A stretch of 15,677 bases of DNA from NCBI GenBank assembly GCA_947505915.1, contig CANNNH010000016.1:1-15677 (forward strand). Reading direction: 5' to 3'. A program made the translations under genes and the position numbers. The notes beneath the pieces were generated by a model. That model searched no databases. It saw only the letters and a program-made list of their open reading frames with translations, and was not told the DNA's origin. This stretch comes from Comamonadaceae bacterium (GTDB taxonomy: Bacteria > Pseudomonadota > Gammaproteobacteria > Burkholderiales > Burkholderiaceae). Below are positions 6,759-13,538 of this stretch, piece after piece. Numbering within the stretch: position 1 is the first letter of the stretch; each line of letters starts with the position of its first letter.

Positions 6759-7736
6759 ATGAACAGACGACATCTGCTTTCCAGTGGCACGGCGGCCTTG
6801 CTGGCCGGGCTGAGCATGCCTGCATGGGCTCAAAAATACCCCGGCGGCCCGGTCACCATTGTGCTGCCCTTGCAAGCCGGCAGCGCCTCTGACGTGGCGG
6901 TGCGCCACATGGCCGAACGCCTGGCCACGCGCTTGGGCGGCGGTTTTGTGGTGGAGAACGTGGCCGCTGCCGCCGGACTGGTGGGGCTCGAAAAAATCTC
7001 CCGCGCTAAAGCCGACGGCCAGACTGTTGCGGCGCTCAACAACAGCATCATGACCATCTTGCCGCACCTGCAGGCTAAGAACATGAAAGTGGACACCCGC
7101 AAAGACTTTGTGCCGGTCGCCGGCATTGCCAACATACCGACGTTTTTTGCGGTCCCCGCCAGCTCTTCCGTGCGCAATATTCAGGATCTGGTCAAACTGG
7201 CCAAAAGCGAACCCAAGCGCATCAACTACTCTTCCGGTGGTGTCGGCAGCCCGCAGCACCTGGCCACCGAGATGTTCACCGCCTACACCGGCTCGCAACT
7301 CACGCATGTGCCCTACCGCGGCGCCAGCCAGGCGGCCCTGGCCGTGGCCACAGGCGAAGTGCAGCTGATGTCGATGGCGCTGTCCTTGGCCCAACCTTTT
7401 TTACAAGACAACCGGGTGCGCCTGATCGGCTACTGCGGCACCGACCGTCATGCGCAGTTTCGTGACATCCCGACCTTGCAGGAGCAGGGCGTGCGCGACT
7501 ACGACTACTCGTCCTGGGTGGCTTTGTTTCTGCACAAGGATGTGCCCGCAGATGTGCTGGCAGTCTTGCGTCGAGAGGCGCAGGCGATCAGCGAAGACAA
7601 AGATTTCCAGCAACAGCTCATTCGCTCCGGCCTGGAGCCTTGGCCGCGCACTGCCGCTCAGTTGGGCCCTTTGGTCGAGGGCGACTTCCAGCGTTGGAAA
7701 AAGATCATCCAGGACGCCAATATCCAGGGCACCTGA
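6759..7736 (+). CDS. Bug-family (tripartite tricarboxylate transporter type) periplasmic solute receptor
   Basis: A 325-residue exported receptor of the Bug/TctC family, which is greatly expanded in Bordetella and Comamonadaceae and typically binds small carboxylates, amino acids or related metabolites. The signal peptide runs to about residue 24 (PAWA, then QKYPGGPV). Arg-Arg at residues 3-4 followed by HLL gives a Tat-like look, though Sec export is equally possible. Bug blocks are PVTIVLPLQAGSASD in the mature N-terminus, INYSSGGVGSPQHLATEMF and LTHVPYRGASQAA. Its membrane partners TctA and TctB are not in the window, so it is an orphan receptor here, a frequent situation in the family. 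The ATG at 6759 is chosen because it places the signal peptide at the N-terminus. The next gene, 10 bases on, encodes a receptor of a different transporter class. Confidence 0.93.
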   Translation: MNRRHLLSSGTAALLAGLSMPAWAQKYPGGPVTIVLPLQAGSASDVAVRHMAERLATRLGGGFVVENVAAAAGLVGLEKISRAKADGQTVAALNNSIMTILPHLQAKNMKVDTRKDFVPVAGIANIPTFFAVPASSSVRNIQDLVKLAKSEPKRINYSSGGVGSPQHLATEMFTAYTGSQLTHVPYRGASQAALAVATGEVQLMSMALSLAQPFLQDNRVRLIGYCGTDRHAQFRDIPTLQEQGVRDYDYSSWVALFLHKDVPADVLAVLRREAQAISEDKDFQQQLIRSGLEPWPRTAAQLGPLVEGDFQRWKKIIQDANIQGT

Positions 7737-7746
7737 GTCCGCTGGC

Positions 7747-8676
7747 ATGGCTGTTCCCCCGATTCGATTGGCCGGTTACCAGGGCCAGGGCTCTATCCTG
7801 ACCGGCGCGCTGCGCCAGTTGACCGGTCAGCTGCAGGACTCCGGCTGGGGCTTGCCTGTCGATTGCGAAGACGACGTCACGGCCGCGCAAGAAAAAGCCA
7901 GCGCTCTGTTTGACTCGGTTGAGCAAGGCGAGCGGCATATTTGCTACATGGCTTCGGGCTACCTGTCAGCGCGCGTGCCTGAGCTGGCGGTGCTGGACCT
8001 GCCTTTTTCAGTCTCCGACCGTAGCGCTGCCTTGGCCGCTCTGGACGGTCAGGCCGGCCGCATGCTCACCAGGGCAGTGGCCGCGCAAAGCGGCTTTCAG
8101 GTACTGGCTTACTGGGACAACGGTTTTCGCCATATCTCTAATGCCGTGCACCCCATCACCAGTCCCAAGGACTGTGCAGGCATGGTGATCCGCACGCTGG
8201 ACAGCGCGCATTACCGGGCGGCATTGAGCGCACTGGGTTTTGCCTCTGTGACCACAGATGTGCGCGAGTTGCTGCGTGTGGTGCAAAGCGGCGAAGTTCA
8301 GGCCCAGGAAAACCCCTTGACCAATTTGCTGAACTTCGGCCTGTGGAAATACCACCCGCATGTCAGCTTGACGCAGCATTACTTCGGTGTGCTGCTGCTG
8401 GTTTGTTCGCGCAGCTGGTACGAGGGGCTGAGCGCCGCCCAGCGGCAGACCTTGTCGGTGGCCGCCAAGTTGGTCACGCATGAGCAGCGCAACAATGCCG
8501 AAACCCAGGACGCGATTGCGCTGGCCCAGCTCAAAAGCCACGGGGTGCAGGTGGTCGCCGCAGACGCGATCGACTTGGCCGCCATGCGCCTGGCCACGCA
8601 AGAGGTGGCGCAGCAACAACGCCAGAGCTTGCCCCCCGATCTGCTGCGTGCGTATTTCCAGGGTATGGCGCACTGA
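7747..8676 (+). CDS. DctP-like TRAP receptor-domain protein lacking a signal peptide
   Basis: A 309-residue protein with the TRAP solute-receptor fold. The family's arginine motif is kept (GMVIRT, Arg149), followed by the QENPL block (187-191), the LSLTQHYF-like segment (VSLTQHYFG) and the SRSWYEGLSAAQR segment typical of DctP. The chain begins MAVPPIRLAGYQGQG, directly at the mature DctP N-terminus, with no hydrophobic signal peptide. The only upstream in-frame sequence lies inside the Bug gene in another frame, and gives no signal either. It therefore appears cytoplasmic, unless the true start is missed or the sequence has an error. It is 10 bases after the Bug gene and 40 before the MDR gene, so it is embedded in the operon rather than next to TRAP permeases. 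Options are an intracellular solute sensor or binding protein, or a decayed receptor; the open frame argues against decay. Confidence 0.85.
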   Translation: MAVPPIRLAGYQGQGSILTGALRQLTGQLQDSGWGLPVDCEDDVTAAQEKASALFDSVEQGERHICYMASGYLSARVPELAVLDLPFSVSDRSAALAALDGQAGRMLTRAVAAQSGFQVLAYWDNGFRHISNAVHPITSPKDCAGMVIRTLDSAHYRAALSALGFASVTTDVRELLRVVQSGEVQAQENPLTNLLNFGLWKYHPHVSLTQHYFGVLLLVCSRSWYEGLSAAQRQTLSVAAKLVTHEQRNNAETQDAIALAQLKSHGVQVVAADAIDLAAMRLATQEVAQQQRQSLPPDLLRAYFQGMAH

Positions 8677-8716
8677 GTTTTTTTCAATCTTTTTATCACT
8701 ACCAACTGAGACATCT

Positions 8717-9700
8717 ATGAAAGTTAAAGCAGTCCGATTCCACGCCGCCGGCGGCCCTGAAGTTCTGAAAATAGAGCAACTTGATTTGCCCGAACCCGCG
8801 CAGGGCGAAGTGACTATTCGCCATACCGCCATTGGTTTTAACTTCCAGGACATTTATGTCCGCTCGGGCATGTACCCGGTCGAACTGCCCTCTGGGCTGG
8901 GCACTGAAGCGGCCGGCGTGGTTGAAAAAGTCGGCCCCGGTGTGACAGATTTCAAAGTGGGTGACCGCGTCTGCTACATCAGCGGCCCGGTGCTGGCTGC
9001 CTGCGCCAGCCACCGCAATTACCCGGCTGCGCGCCTGCTGCATTCGCCCGACTTCATGACGGACGAGCAACTGGCTGCCAGCATGCTCAAAGGCATGACG
9101 GTGGAGTACCTGATGCAGCGCTGCTATCCGGTCAAGGCCGGGCAATTCGTTTTGATGCACGCCGCCGCAGGCGGCGTGGGCCTGCTCGCAGGGCAGTGGG
9201 GAAAGCACCTGGGTGCACGCATGATCGGCGTGGCCGGCGGCGCAGACAAAGTGGCTTTGGCCAAGGCCAATGGCTACGAGTTCTGCATTGACCGGCGCAC
9301 CGAAGACATTGCTGCGCGCGTCAAAGAGATCACCGGCGGCGCCGGCGTGCCTGTGGTGTTTGACTCTGTTGGTAAAGACTCGTTTGAGGCATCCCTGAAC
9401 AGTTTGGCGCCACGCGGCTACTTTGTGTCTTTTGGCACCACCACCGGCGCACCACCGCCAGTGGTGGCCGGTACGTTGCAAAAAATGGGCTCGCTGTATT
9501 TCACGCGGCCCACGCTGGTGACCTACACAGCGTCTACCGAAGACCTGCGCAACTCGGCAGCCGCGGTGTTTGACATGTTCAAGCGCGGCGCCCTGAAAGT
9601 CAGCATCAACCAGCGCTACAAGATGCAAGACGTGGCGCAAGCCCATGCCGATCTGGCAGGCGGCAAGACCTCGGGTTCGAGCATCATCCTGCCAAACTGA
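8717..9700 (+). CDS. Zinc-independent quinone oxidoreductase-like MDR protein
   Basis: A 327-residue cytoplasmic oxidoreductase of the medium-chain dehydrogenase/reductase superfamily, Qor type. It has the N-terminal GroES-like domain (KAVRFHAAGGPEVL; FNFQDIYVRSGMYP; LGTEAAGVVE) and a Rossmann domain with the NADPH-binding AAAGGVGLL at 149-157 and the VFDSVGKDSFE segment. The cysteine cluster of zinc alcohol dehydrogenases is missing, so this is the zinc-free quinone/enoyl-type branch. Such enzymes reduce quinones or activated double bonds with NADPH; the actual substrate is unknown. It is the last gene before a strong hairpin terminator, which closes the first operon. The ATG at 8717 begins the standard MKVKAVRFH family N-terminus. 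Confidence 0.92.
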   Translation: MKVKAVRFHAAGGPEVLKIEQLDLPEPAQGEVTIRHTAIGFNFQDIYVRSGMYPVELPSGLGTEAAGVVEKVGPGVTDFKVGDRVCYISGPVLAACASHRNYPAARLLHSPDFMTDEQLAASMLKGMTVEYLMQRCYPVKAGQFVLMHAAAGGVGLLAGQWGKHLGARMIGVAGGADKVALAKANGYEFCIDRRTEDIAARVKEITGGAGVPVVFDSVGKDSFEASLNSLAPRGYFVSFGTTTGAPPPVVAGTLQKMGSLYFTRPTLVTYTASTEDLRNSAAAVFDMFKRGALKVSINQRYKMQDVAQAHADLAGGKTSGSSIILPN

Positions 9701-9720
9701 TTCGGGAAAACCCGAATTTT
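9699..9720 (+). terminator. Rho-independent terminator after the MDR gene
   Basis: TTCGGG (9701-9706), loop AAAA and CCCGAA (9711-9716) form a perfect 6-pair stem, extended to 7-8 pairs by the flanking A-T and G-T pairs, and followed directly by TTTT. It begins at the stop codon of the MDR gene and separates the first operon from the TRAP genes. Confidence 0.75.
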
Positions 9721-9756
9721 GATATCAGCTTGCTATGGCATGGGTTGAAATAGGTA

Positions 9757-9784
9757 TTGGACGCCTTGTTGTTCAGTGTATAAA
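9757..9784 (+). promoter_or_regulatory. Candidate sigma-70 promoter for the TRAP operon
   Basis: TTGGAC (9757-9762) and TATAAA (9779-9784) are separated by 16 bases, and transcription would start near 9791. The AGAGGAG at 9809-9815 lies 6 bases before the ATG at 9822 and is a strong Shine-Dalgarno. Together with the terminator just upstream this makes an independent transcription unit likely. Confidence 0.55.
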
Positions 9785-9821
9785 TTGAGCGTTTAGATTT
9801 TAATAACCAGAGGAGACATTC

Positions 9822-10889
9822 ATGATCAATCGTTTCAAATCCACTTTGCTGGTTGGCTTGCTGGGCCTGTTGGGCGCGTCAGCGGCCAGTGCCGAAGACA
9901 TCAGGCTGCGCATCGCCTCGGGTCACCCGGCGGCCAACACCTACGTCAACTTGATGCAGAACTTCTTTGTGCCTGAAGTCACCAAGCGCGTGGCTGCCCG
10001 TACCGCCCACAAAGTTGAATTTGTTGAAGGTTACGGCGGCTCCATGGTCAAAGTGGCCGATACGCTCGAAGGCGTACAGTCCGGTCTGATCGATATCGGC
10101 GGTTACTGCTTTTGCTTTGAAGCCTCCAACCTGCCGCTAAACGCTTTTCAGGTGATGCTGCCTTTTGGCTCCATGAACTCCGAGACCAGCGTCAAGCTCG
10201 CGCGCACTGTCTACAACCGGGTGCCCCAGCTGTCCAAGGTTTTTGAGGATAAGTTCAACCAGCAGCTGATTGCTCTGATCTCTGACAACGGCTACAACCT
10301 GGGCACCACTTTTGAGTGGAACAAAGTCAGCGACCTCAAGGGCCGCAAGATCGCCGGTGCCGGCCTGAACCTCAAATGGCTGGAGTACGCCGGCGTGGTT
10401 CCCGTGCAGTCTTCGCTGCCTGAGGCTTACACCTCCATGCAGACCGGCGTGTACAACGGCTGGATCATGTTTCCGTCGGCCTGGGTCAACTTCAAGCTCA
10501 ATGAAGTGGCCAACAACTACACCGAAGTCGGCTTTGGCGCCATCACCTGGCACGGCCTGACCATCAACAAGGCCCGCATGGCCCGTTTGCCCAAAGACGT
10601 GCAGACCATCATCCTTGAGGTTGCCAAAGAGTTCGAGGCCAAGACAGGCACTGTCAATCAGGAAAACTATCCCAAGCAGATTGCCCAGCTCAAGACCCTG
10701 GGCGTGAACGTCAAGTCTGTGCCGGATGCCGTGCGCCTGGAGTGGGCCAACTCACTCAAGGACTGGCCACAAGCCATGGCGACCGACCTCGACGCCAAAG
10801 GTTTGCCAGGCTCGCAAGTGCTGAAGATCACGCTGGAAGAAGCTGAAAAGATGGGCCACAAGTGGCCTGTGCGCTACGTGATCAAGTAA
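9822..10889 (+). CDS. TRAP transporter periplasmic solute receptor (DctP family), atypical binding motif
   Basis: A 355-residue exported receptor that captures the substrate for the TRAP permease encoded directly downstream. Signal peptide residues 1-24 end in ASAASA before EDIRLR. The DctP fold is recognisable from IRLRIASGHP, GGSMVKVADTLEGVQSGLIDIG, DLKGRKIAGAGLN and MQTGVYNGWIMFPSAW. At the position of the arginine that binds the substrate carboxylate in most TRAP receptors (GxKxRV), this protein has Ala178 (GRKIAGAG), and the following QENP-type motif is absent. This points to a ligand bound differently, perhaps not a simple carboxylate. The gene has its own promoter and a strong ribosome site. 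DctQ follows 12 bases later. Confidence 0.92.
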   Translation: MINRFKSTLLVGLLGLLGASAASAEDIRLRIASGHPAANTYVNLMQNFFVPEVTKRVAARTAHKVEFVEGYGGSMVKVADTLEGVQSGLIDIGGYCFCFEASNLPLNAFQVMLPFGSMNSETSVKLARTVYNRVPQLSKVFEDKFNQQLIALISDNGYNLGTTFEWNKVSDLKGRKIAGAGLNLKWLEYAGVVPVQSSLPEAYTSMQTGVYNGWIMFPSAWVNFKLNEVANNYTEVGFGAITWHGLTINKARMARLPKDVQTIILEVAKEFEAKTGTVNQENYPKQIAQLKTLGVNVKSVPDAVRLEWANSLKDWPQAMATDLDAKGLPGSQVLKITLEEAEKMGHKWPVRYVIK

Positions 10890-10901
10890 GACAAGAGCCC
10901 G

Positions 10902-11420
10902 ATGCTGACAAAATTCAACGACTGGGTCACCAAGGCCCTGATGGTGGCCGCCGCCATCCTGGCCTTCATGCTGTGTTTCCTGGTCGTGGCTGATGTCAGC
11001 GGACGGGTGCTCTTTAACAGCCCGATCAAGGGCACGCCCGAGATCATCTCGCTGTCCATCGTGATCATTTGTTTTCTCCAGTGCGGATTCGCCATCCGCT
11101 CCGGCGGCATGCTCAATGTGGACACGCTGGTGCTGCGCTTTTCACCCAAGGTGCAGAGCTGGCTGGCCGTGTGGGGTGCGGTCGCCGGTTTGCTTTTCTT
11201 TGGTGTGATCTGCTACGGCACGCTCGGTGGTGCTGCGCACGCCTGGGTCTCCGGTGAATACGAGGGCGAAGGCGCTTTGCGCGTGCCGGTCTGGCCGGCC
11301 AAGTTCGTGATCGTGCTCGGTTGCAGCCTGGCTTGCCTGAGCTACCTCATTTTGATTTTGCAAAACTTCCAGCATGCCTTGCGGGGTGAGTTGCCAGTGA
11401 AGTCCTCCAGCCAACACTGA
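10902..11420 (+). CDS. TRAP transporter small permease subunit (DctQ family)
   Basis: A 172-residue inner-membrane protein with four predicted transmembrane segments near residues 11-33, 48-68, 88-110 and 132-153. It has DVSGRVLFNSPIKGTPEI after the first segment and the GEYEGEGALRVPVWPAK block before the last, both typical of DctQ. DctQ associates with DctM to form the Na+-coupled TRAP membrane complex fed by the periplasmic receptor. It sits between the receptor and the large permease gene with gaps of 12 bases on each side, so the three are almost certainly co-expressed. The length is normal for the family. Confidence 0.93.
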   Translation: MLTKFNDWVTKALMVAAAILAFMLCFLVVADVSGRVLFNSPIKGTPEIISLSIVIICFLQCGFAIRSGGMLNVDTLVLRFSPKVQSWLAVWGAVAGLLFFGVICYGTLGGAAHAWVSGEYEGEGALRVPVWPAKFVIVLGCSLACLSYLILILQNFQHALRGELPVKSSSQH

Positions 11421-11432
11421 GCGAGAAAATTG

Positions 11433-12797
11433 ATGTTTGATCCCACCGACATGATCATCCTGGTCAGCGTGCTGCTGGTCCTGGTGTTCACAGGTATTCA
11501 CATCGCGGTGTCGCTGGGCATCACCAGCATGCTGGGCATTTACCTCATGACCGGTCAGGTCGAGACGGTGCTGAGCTTCACATCGAACACCGCCTACGAG
11601 GCGCTGCGCGACTACATCTTTGCCGTCATTCCGCTGTTCTTGCTGATGGGCGAGTTTTTAGCCAAGTGCGGGGCGGCGACCGACCTCTTTGCGCTGATCA
11701 ACCGCGCCACGCGCCGCGTTCCCGGCCGGCTGGGTGTGGCCACGGTGCTGGCCAACGCCGTGTTTGCGTTTATCACCGGCGTGTCGATTGCCGCTGCTGC
11801 GGCTTTCTCCAAGATTGCTTACCCTGAAATGCGCCGCTTCGGCTACGAGCGCAAGTTTGCGCTGGGTTGCATTGCCGGCAGCGCCTGCTTGGGCATGTTG
11901 ATTCCGCCTTCGGTGCTGATGATCGTCTGGGGCGTGCTGACCGAGATGGCGATTGGCAAGCTTTTTATTGCCGGCATCATCCCGGGCTTTATTGTGGTGA
12001 CGCTGTTTATCGGCTACATCATGTGGGTGGCCATCCGCCACCCCGAGCGCGTGGGTGAGGGCGCCGTGCTACCGGCAGCTCAGCAGCTGGCGCGCGACGC
12101 CAACGACCTGGTCGAAGAAAAAGACATGAAGGCCATCTTGCTCAGCACCCTGGGTATTTTGTGCCTGATCGTGCTGGTGCTGGGCGGTATCTGGCTGGGT
12201 CTCTTCACGCCTACCGAAGGTGCGGGCGTGGGCGCTACGCTGGCGCTCATTCTGGCTTTGATGCGCGGCATGAAAATGCCTGAAATGCTGGATGCCATTT
12301 TGTCGGTGGGCAAGACCTCGGCACCTTTGCTTTTGCTGCTGGTGGCCGCGCAGCTGTATTCGCGCGTGCTGGCCATGACGGGTGTGACCGGCGCCACCAA
12401 AGAGTTTTTCCTGAACTCTGGCTTGTCGCCTTACGTTATTTTGGCGCTGATGGTGCTGGTCTGGTTCATTCTGGGTTGCATCATTGACTCGATCTCCATC
12501 ATCTTGCTGACCGTGCCTGTTTTCGCGCCCTTGGCTGTGGCACTGGGCTTTGACCCTATTGCCTTTGCCATCATCGGCATCATCGCCATTGAAACCGGCT
12601 TGCTGACGCCGCCTTTCGGTATATTGGTCTTTACCGTGAAAGCGGCGGTGAGTGACGAAAAAGACCTCACGCCGGGGGAAATCTTCAAGGGCTCCATACC
12701 CTACTGGATCATGCTGCTGATCGCGATTTTGGCGATTGTTTTCTTTCCGCAAGTCGCGACCTGGCTGCCCAATCTGGGCAACGCGGTCAAGCTCTAA
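11433..12797 (+). CDS. TRAP transporter large permease subunit (DctM family)
   Basis: A 454-residue polytopic inner-membrane protein, the ion-coupled transport subunit of the TRAP system. DctM hallmarks are VIPLFLLMGEFLAKCG (65-80), the TGVSIAAAAAFSKIAYPEM segment (115-133), the LGMLIPPSVLMIVWGVLTE loop (153-171) with IGKLFIAGIIPG, and the C-terminal LGCIIDSISIILLTVPVFAP and IETGLLTPPFGI segments. The ATG at 11433 is preferred over the TTG one codon upstream; GAGA at 11423-11426 lies 6 bases before it. The length is as expected for an unfused DctM. Together with the two genes upstream it completes a full TRAP transporter. Confidence 0.95.
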   Translation: MFDPTDMIILVSVLLVLVFTGIHIAVSLGITSMLGIYLMTGQVETVLSFTSNTAYEALRDYIFAVIPLFLLMGEFLAKCGAATDLFALINRATRRVPGRLGVATVLANAVFAFITGVSIAAAAAFSKIAYPEMRRFGYERKFALGCIAGSACLGMLIPPSVLMIVWGVLTEMAIGKLFIAGIIPGFIVVTLFIGYIMWVAIRHPERVGEGAVLPAAQQLARDANDLVEEKDMKAILLSTLGILCLIVLVLGGIWLGLFTPTEGAGVGATLALILALMRGMKMPEMLDAILSVGKTSAPLLLLLVAAQLYSRVLAMTGVTGATKEFFLNSGLSPYVILALMVLVWFILGCIIDSISIILLTVPVFAPLAVALGFDPIAFAIIGIIAIETGLLTPPFGILVFTVKAAVSDEKDLTPGEIFKGSIPYWIMLLIAILAIVFFPQVATWLPNLGNAVKL

Positions 12798-12811
12798 CCC
12801 CTGGATATTTC

Positions 12812-13114
12812 ATGCCCGCTTATTGGATTGCCCGAGCCAAGATTCACGACCCCGTGGAGTACAAGAAATACACCGACCTGGTGCCTGGCATTATTCAAAA
12901 ATTCGGCGGCAAGGTGCTGGCCCGTGGCGGCAAGTACCAGATCAATGAAGGGCCTGAGGACTTTCACCGCTTTGTGGTGATCGAGTTCCCCAGCCTGGAA
13001 GTGGGTGTCTCCTGCTTTGAGTCGCCGGAGTATGTGGCGGCTGCAGCATTTCGACGGGCTGGCGCCGGCGTGGTTGAAAACGTGATTGTGGAAGGCGGCG
13101 AAGCGACTCGCTAA
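12812..13114 (+). CDS. DUF1330 family protein
   Basis: A 100-residue small cytoplasmic protein with the DUF1330 pattern: it begins MPAYWIARAKIHDPVEYKKY, continues with GGKVLARGGKYQINEGP, then FHRFVVIEFPSLE and CFESPEYVAAAAFR. The family adopts a ferredoxin-like (dimeric alpha-beta barrel) fold; its function is not established. It follows DctM by 14 bases, so it is probably the last gene of the TRAP operon and may act on, or bind, the imported compound. It is convergent with the acyl-CoA-binding protein gene 24 bases away. The short gap has no convincing terminator (an AAAGC/GCTTT pair with a broken stem is present). Confidence 0.88.
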   Translation: MPAYWIARAKIHDPVEYKKYTDLVPGIIQKFGGKVLARGGKYQINEGPEDFHRFVVIEFPSLEVGVSCFESPEYVAAAAFRRAGAGVVENVIVEGGEATR

Positions 13115-13138
13115 AGCCGCCTGTGCTTGGCTGCCGCT

Positions 13139-13387
13139 TTATTGCAGCGAAGCCACTAAATCAATGTAAGCCTGCATGGCCGCGTCAGCGCTCATGCCAC
13201 GCTTTTCAAGCCAGGACTTGTGCTTGAATTTTCCGATCATGTCGCTAGGGCCTTCGTCGGGCGCATCGCCCTCTGTGGCCTGCTTGTACAAGGCATACAG
13301 TTTGAGCATGGTGGCGTTGTCGGGACGGCTGTCCAGTTCTTTCGAGTCGGCGACGGCGGTCTGAAAACGTTGCGACAAATCAGTCAT
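13139..13387 (-). CDS. Acyl-CoA-binding protein (ACBP)
   Basis: An 82-residue cytoplasmic protein that binds medium- and long-chain acyl-CoA in a four-helix bundle. Typical ACBP features are the N-terminal helix (LSQRFQTAVADSKEL), LKLYALYKQATEGD with the conserved Tyr and Lys, and KHKSWLEKRGMSADAAMQAYI at the C-terminal end, where family members carry the conserved Lys and Trp. The ATG at 13387 is chosen because GGAG lies 9 bases upstream and the helix begins directly after it; a TTG seven codons earlier is less likely. ACBP is best known from eukaryotes but also occurs in some Proteobacteria. It stands alone on the minus strand between the TRAP operon and the divergent molybdoenzyme gene. 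Confidence 0.93.
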   Translation of the reverse strand: MTDLSQRFQTAVADSKELDSRPDNATMLKLYALYKQATEGDAPDEGPSDMIGKFKHKSWLEKRGMSADAAMQAYIDLVASLQ

Positions 13388-13474
13388 GGCACTGGGCTCC
13401 AAGTTCAATGAGCTGCCATTGTCGCCCAGAGCGCACTCCCAAGTTAAGCTGAAGAAGCCTTCAATATTTATGGC

Positions 13475-13503
13475 TTGTCCGGCAGGCTCCGTAGGGCTTT
13501 AAT
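13475..13503 (+). promoter_or_regulatory. Candidate promoter for the molybdoenzyme gene
   Basis: TTGTCC (13475-13480) is followed after 17 bases by TTTAAT (13498-13503), 35 bases before the ATG at 13539. Both boxes are partial matches. The 151 bases between ACBP and this gene must serve two divergent genes, and no other feature is evident in them. Confidence 0.35.
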
Positions 13504-13538
13504 ACATTCATGTACTTGGCCAATGCCATCCCCTGAAC

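Noticed and set aside
7450..7746. Upstream extension of the DctP-like protein through the Bug gene
   Set aside because: This stretch is another frame of the Bug coding region, rich in Arg, Ser and Trp, and offers no signal peptide.
8699..9646. Long open frame (315 codons) on the minus strand opposite the MDR gene
   Set aside because: It mirrors the real gene in high-GC DNA; it is rich in His, Gln, Arg and Ala and shows no domain.
12069..12752. 227-codon open frame on the minus strand opposite DctM
   Set aside because: Rich in Gln, His, Arg and Asp as expected from the complement of a hydrophobic membrane protein; not a gene.
13112..13138. Terminator between the DUF1330 and ACBP genes
   Set aside because: Only AAAGC/GCTTT pair, with a broken stem above; too weak to call.
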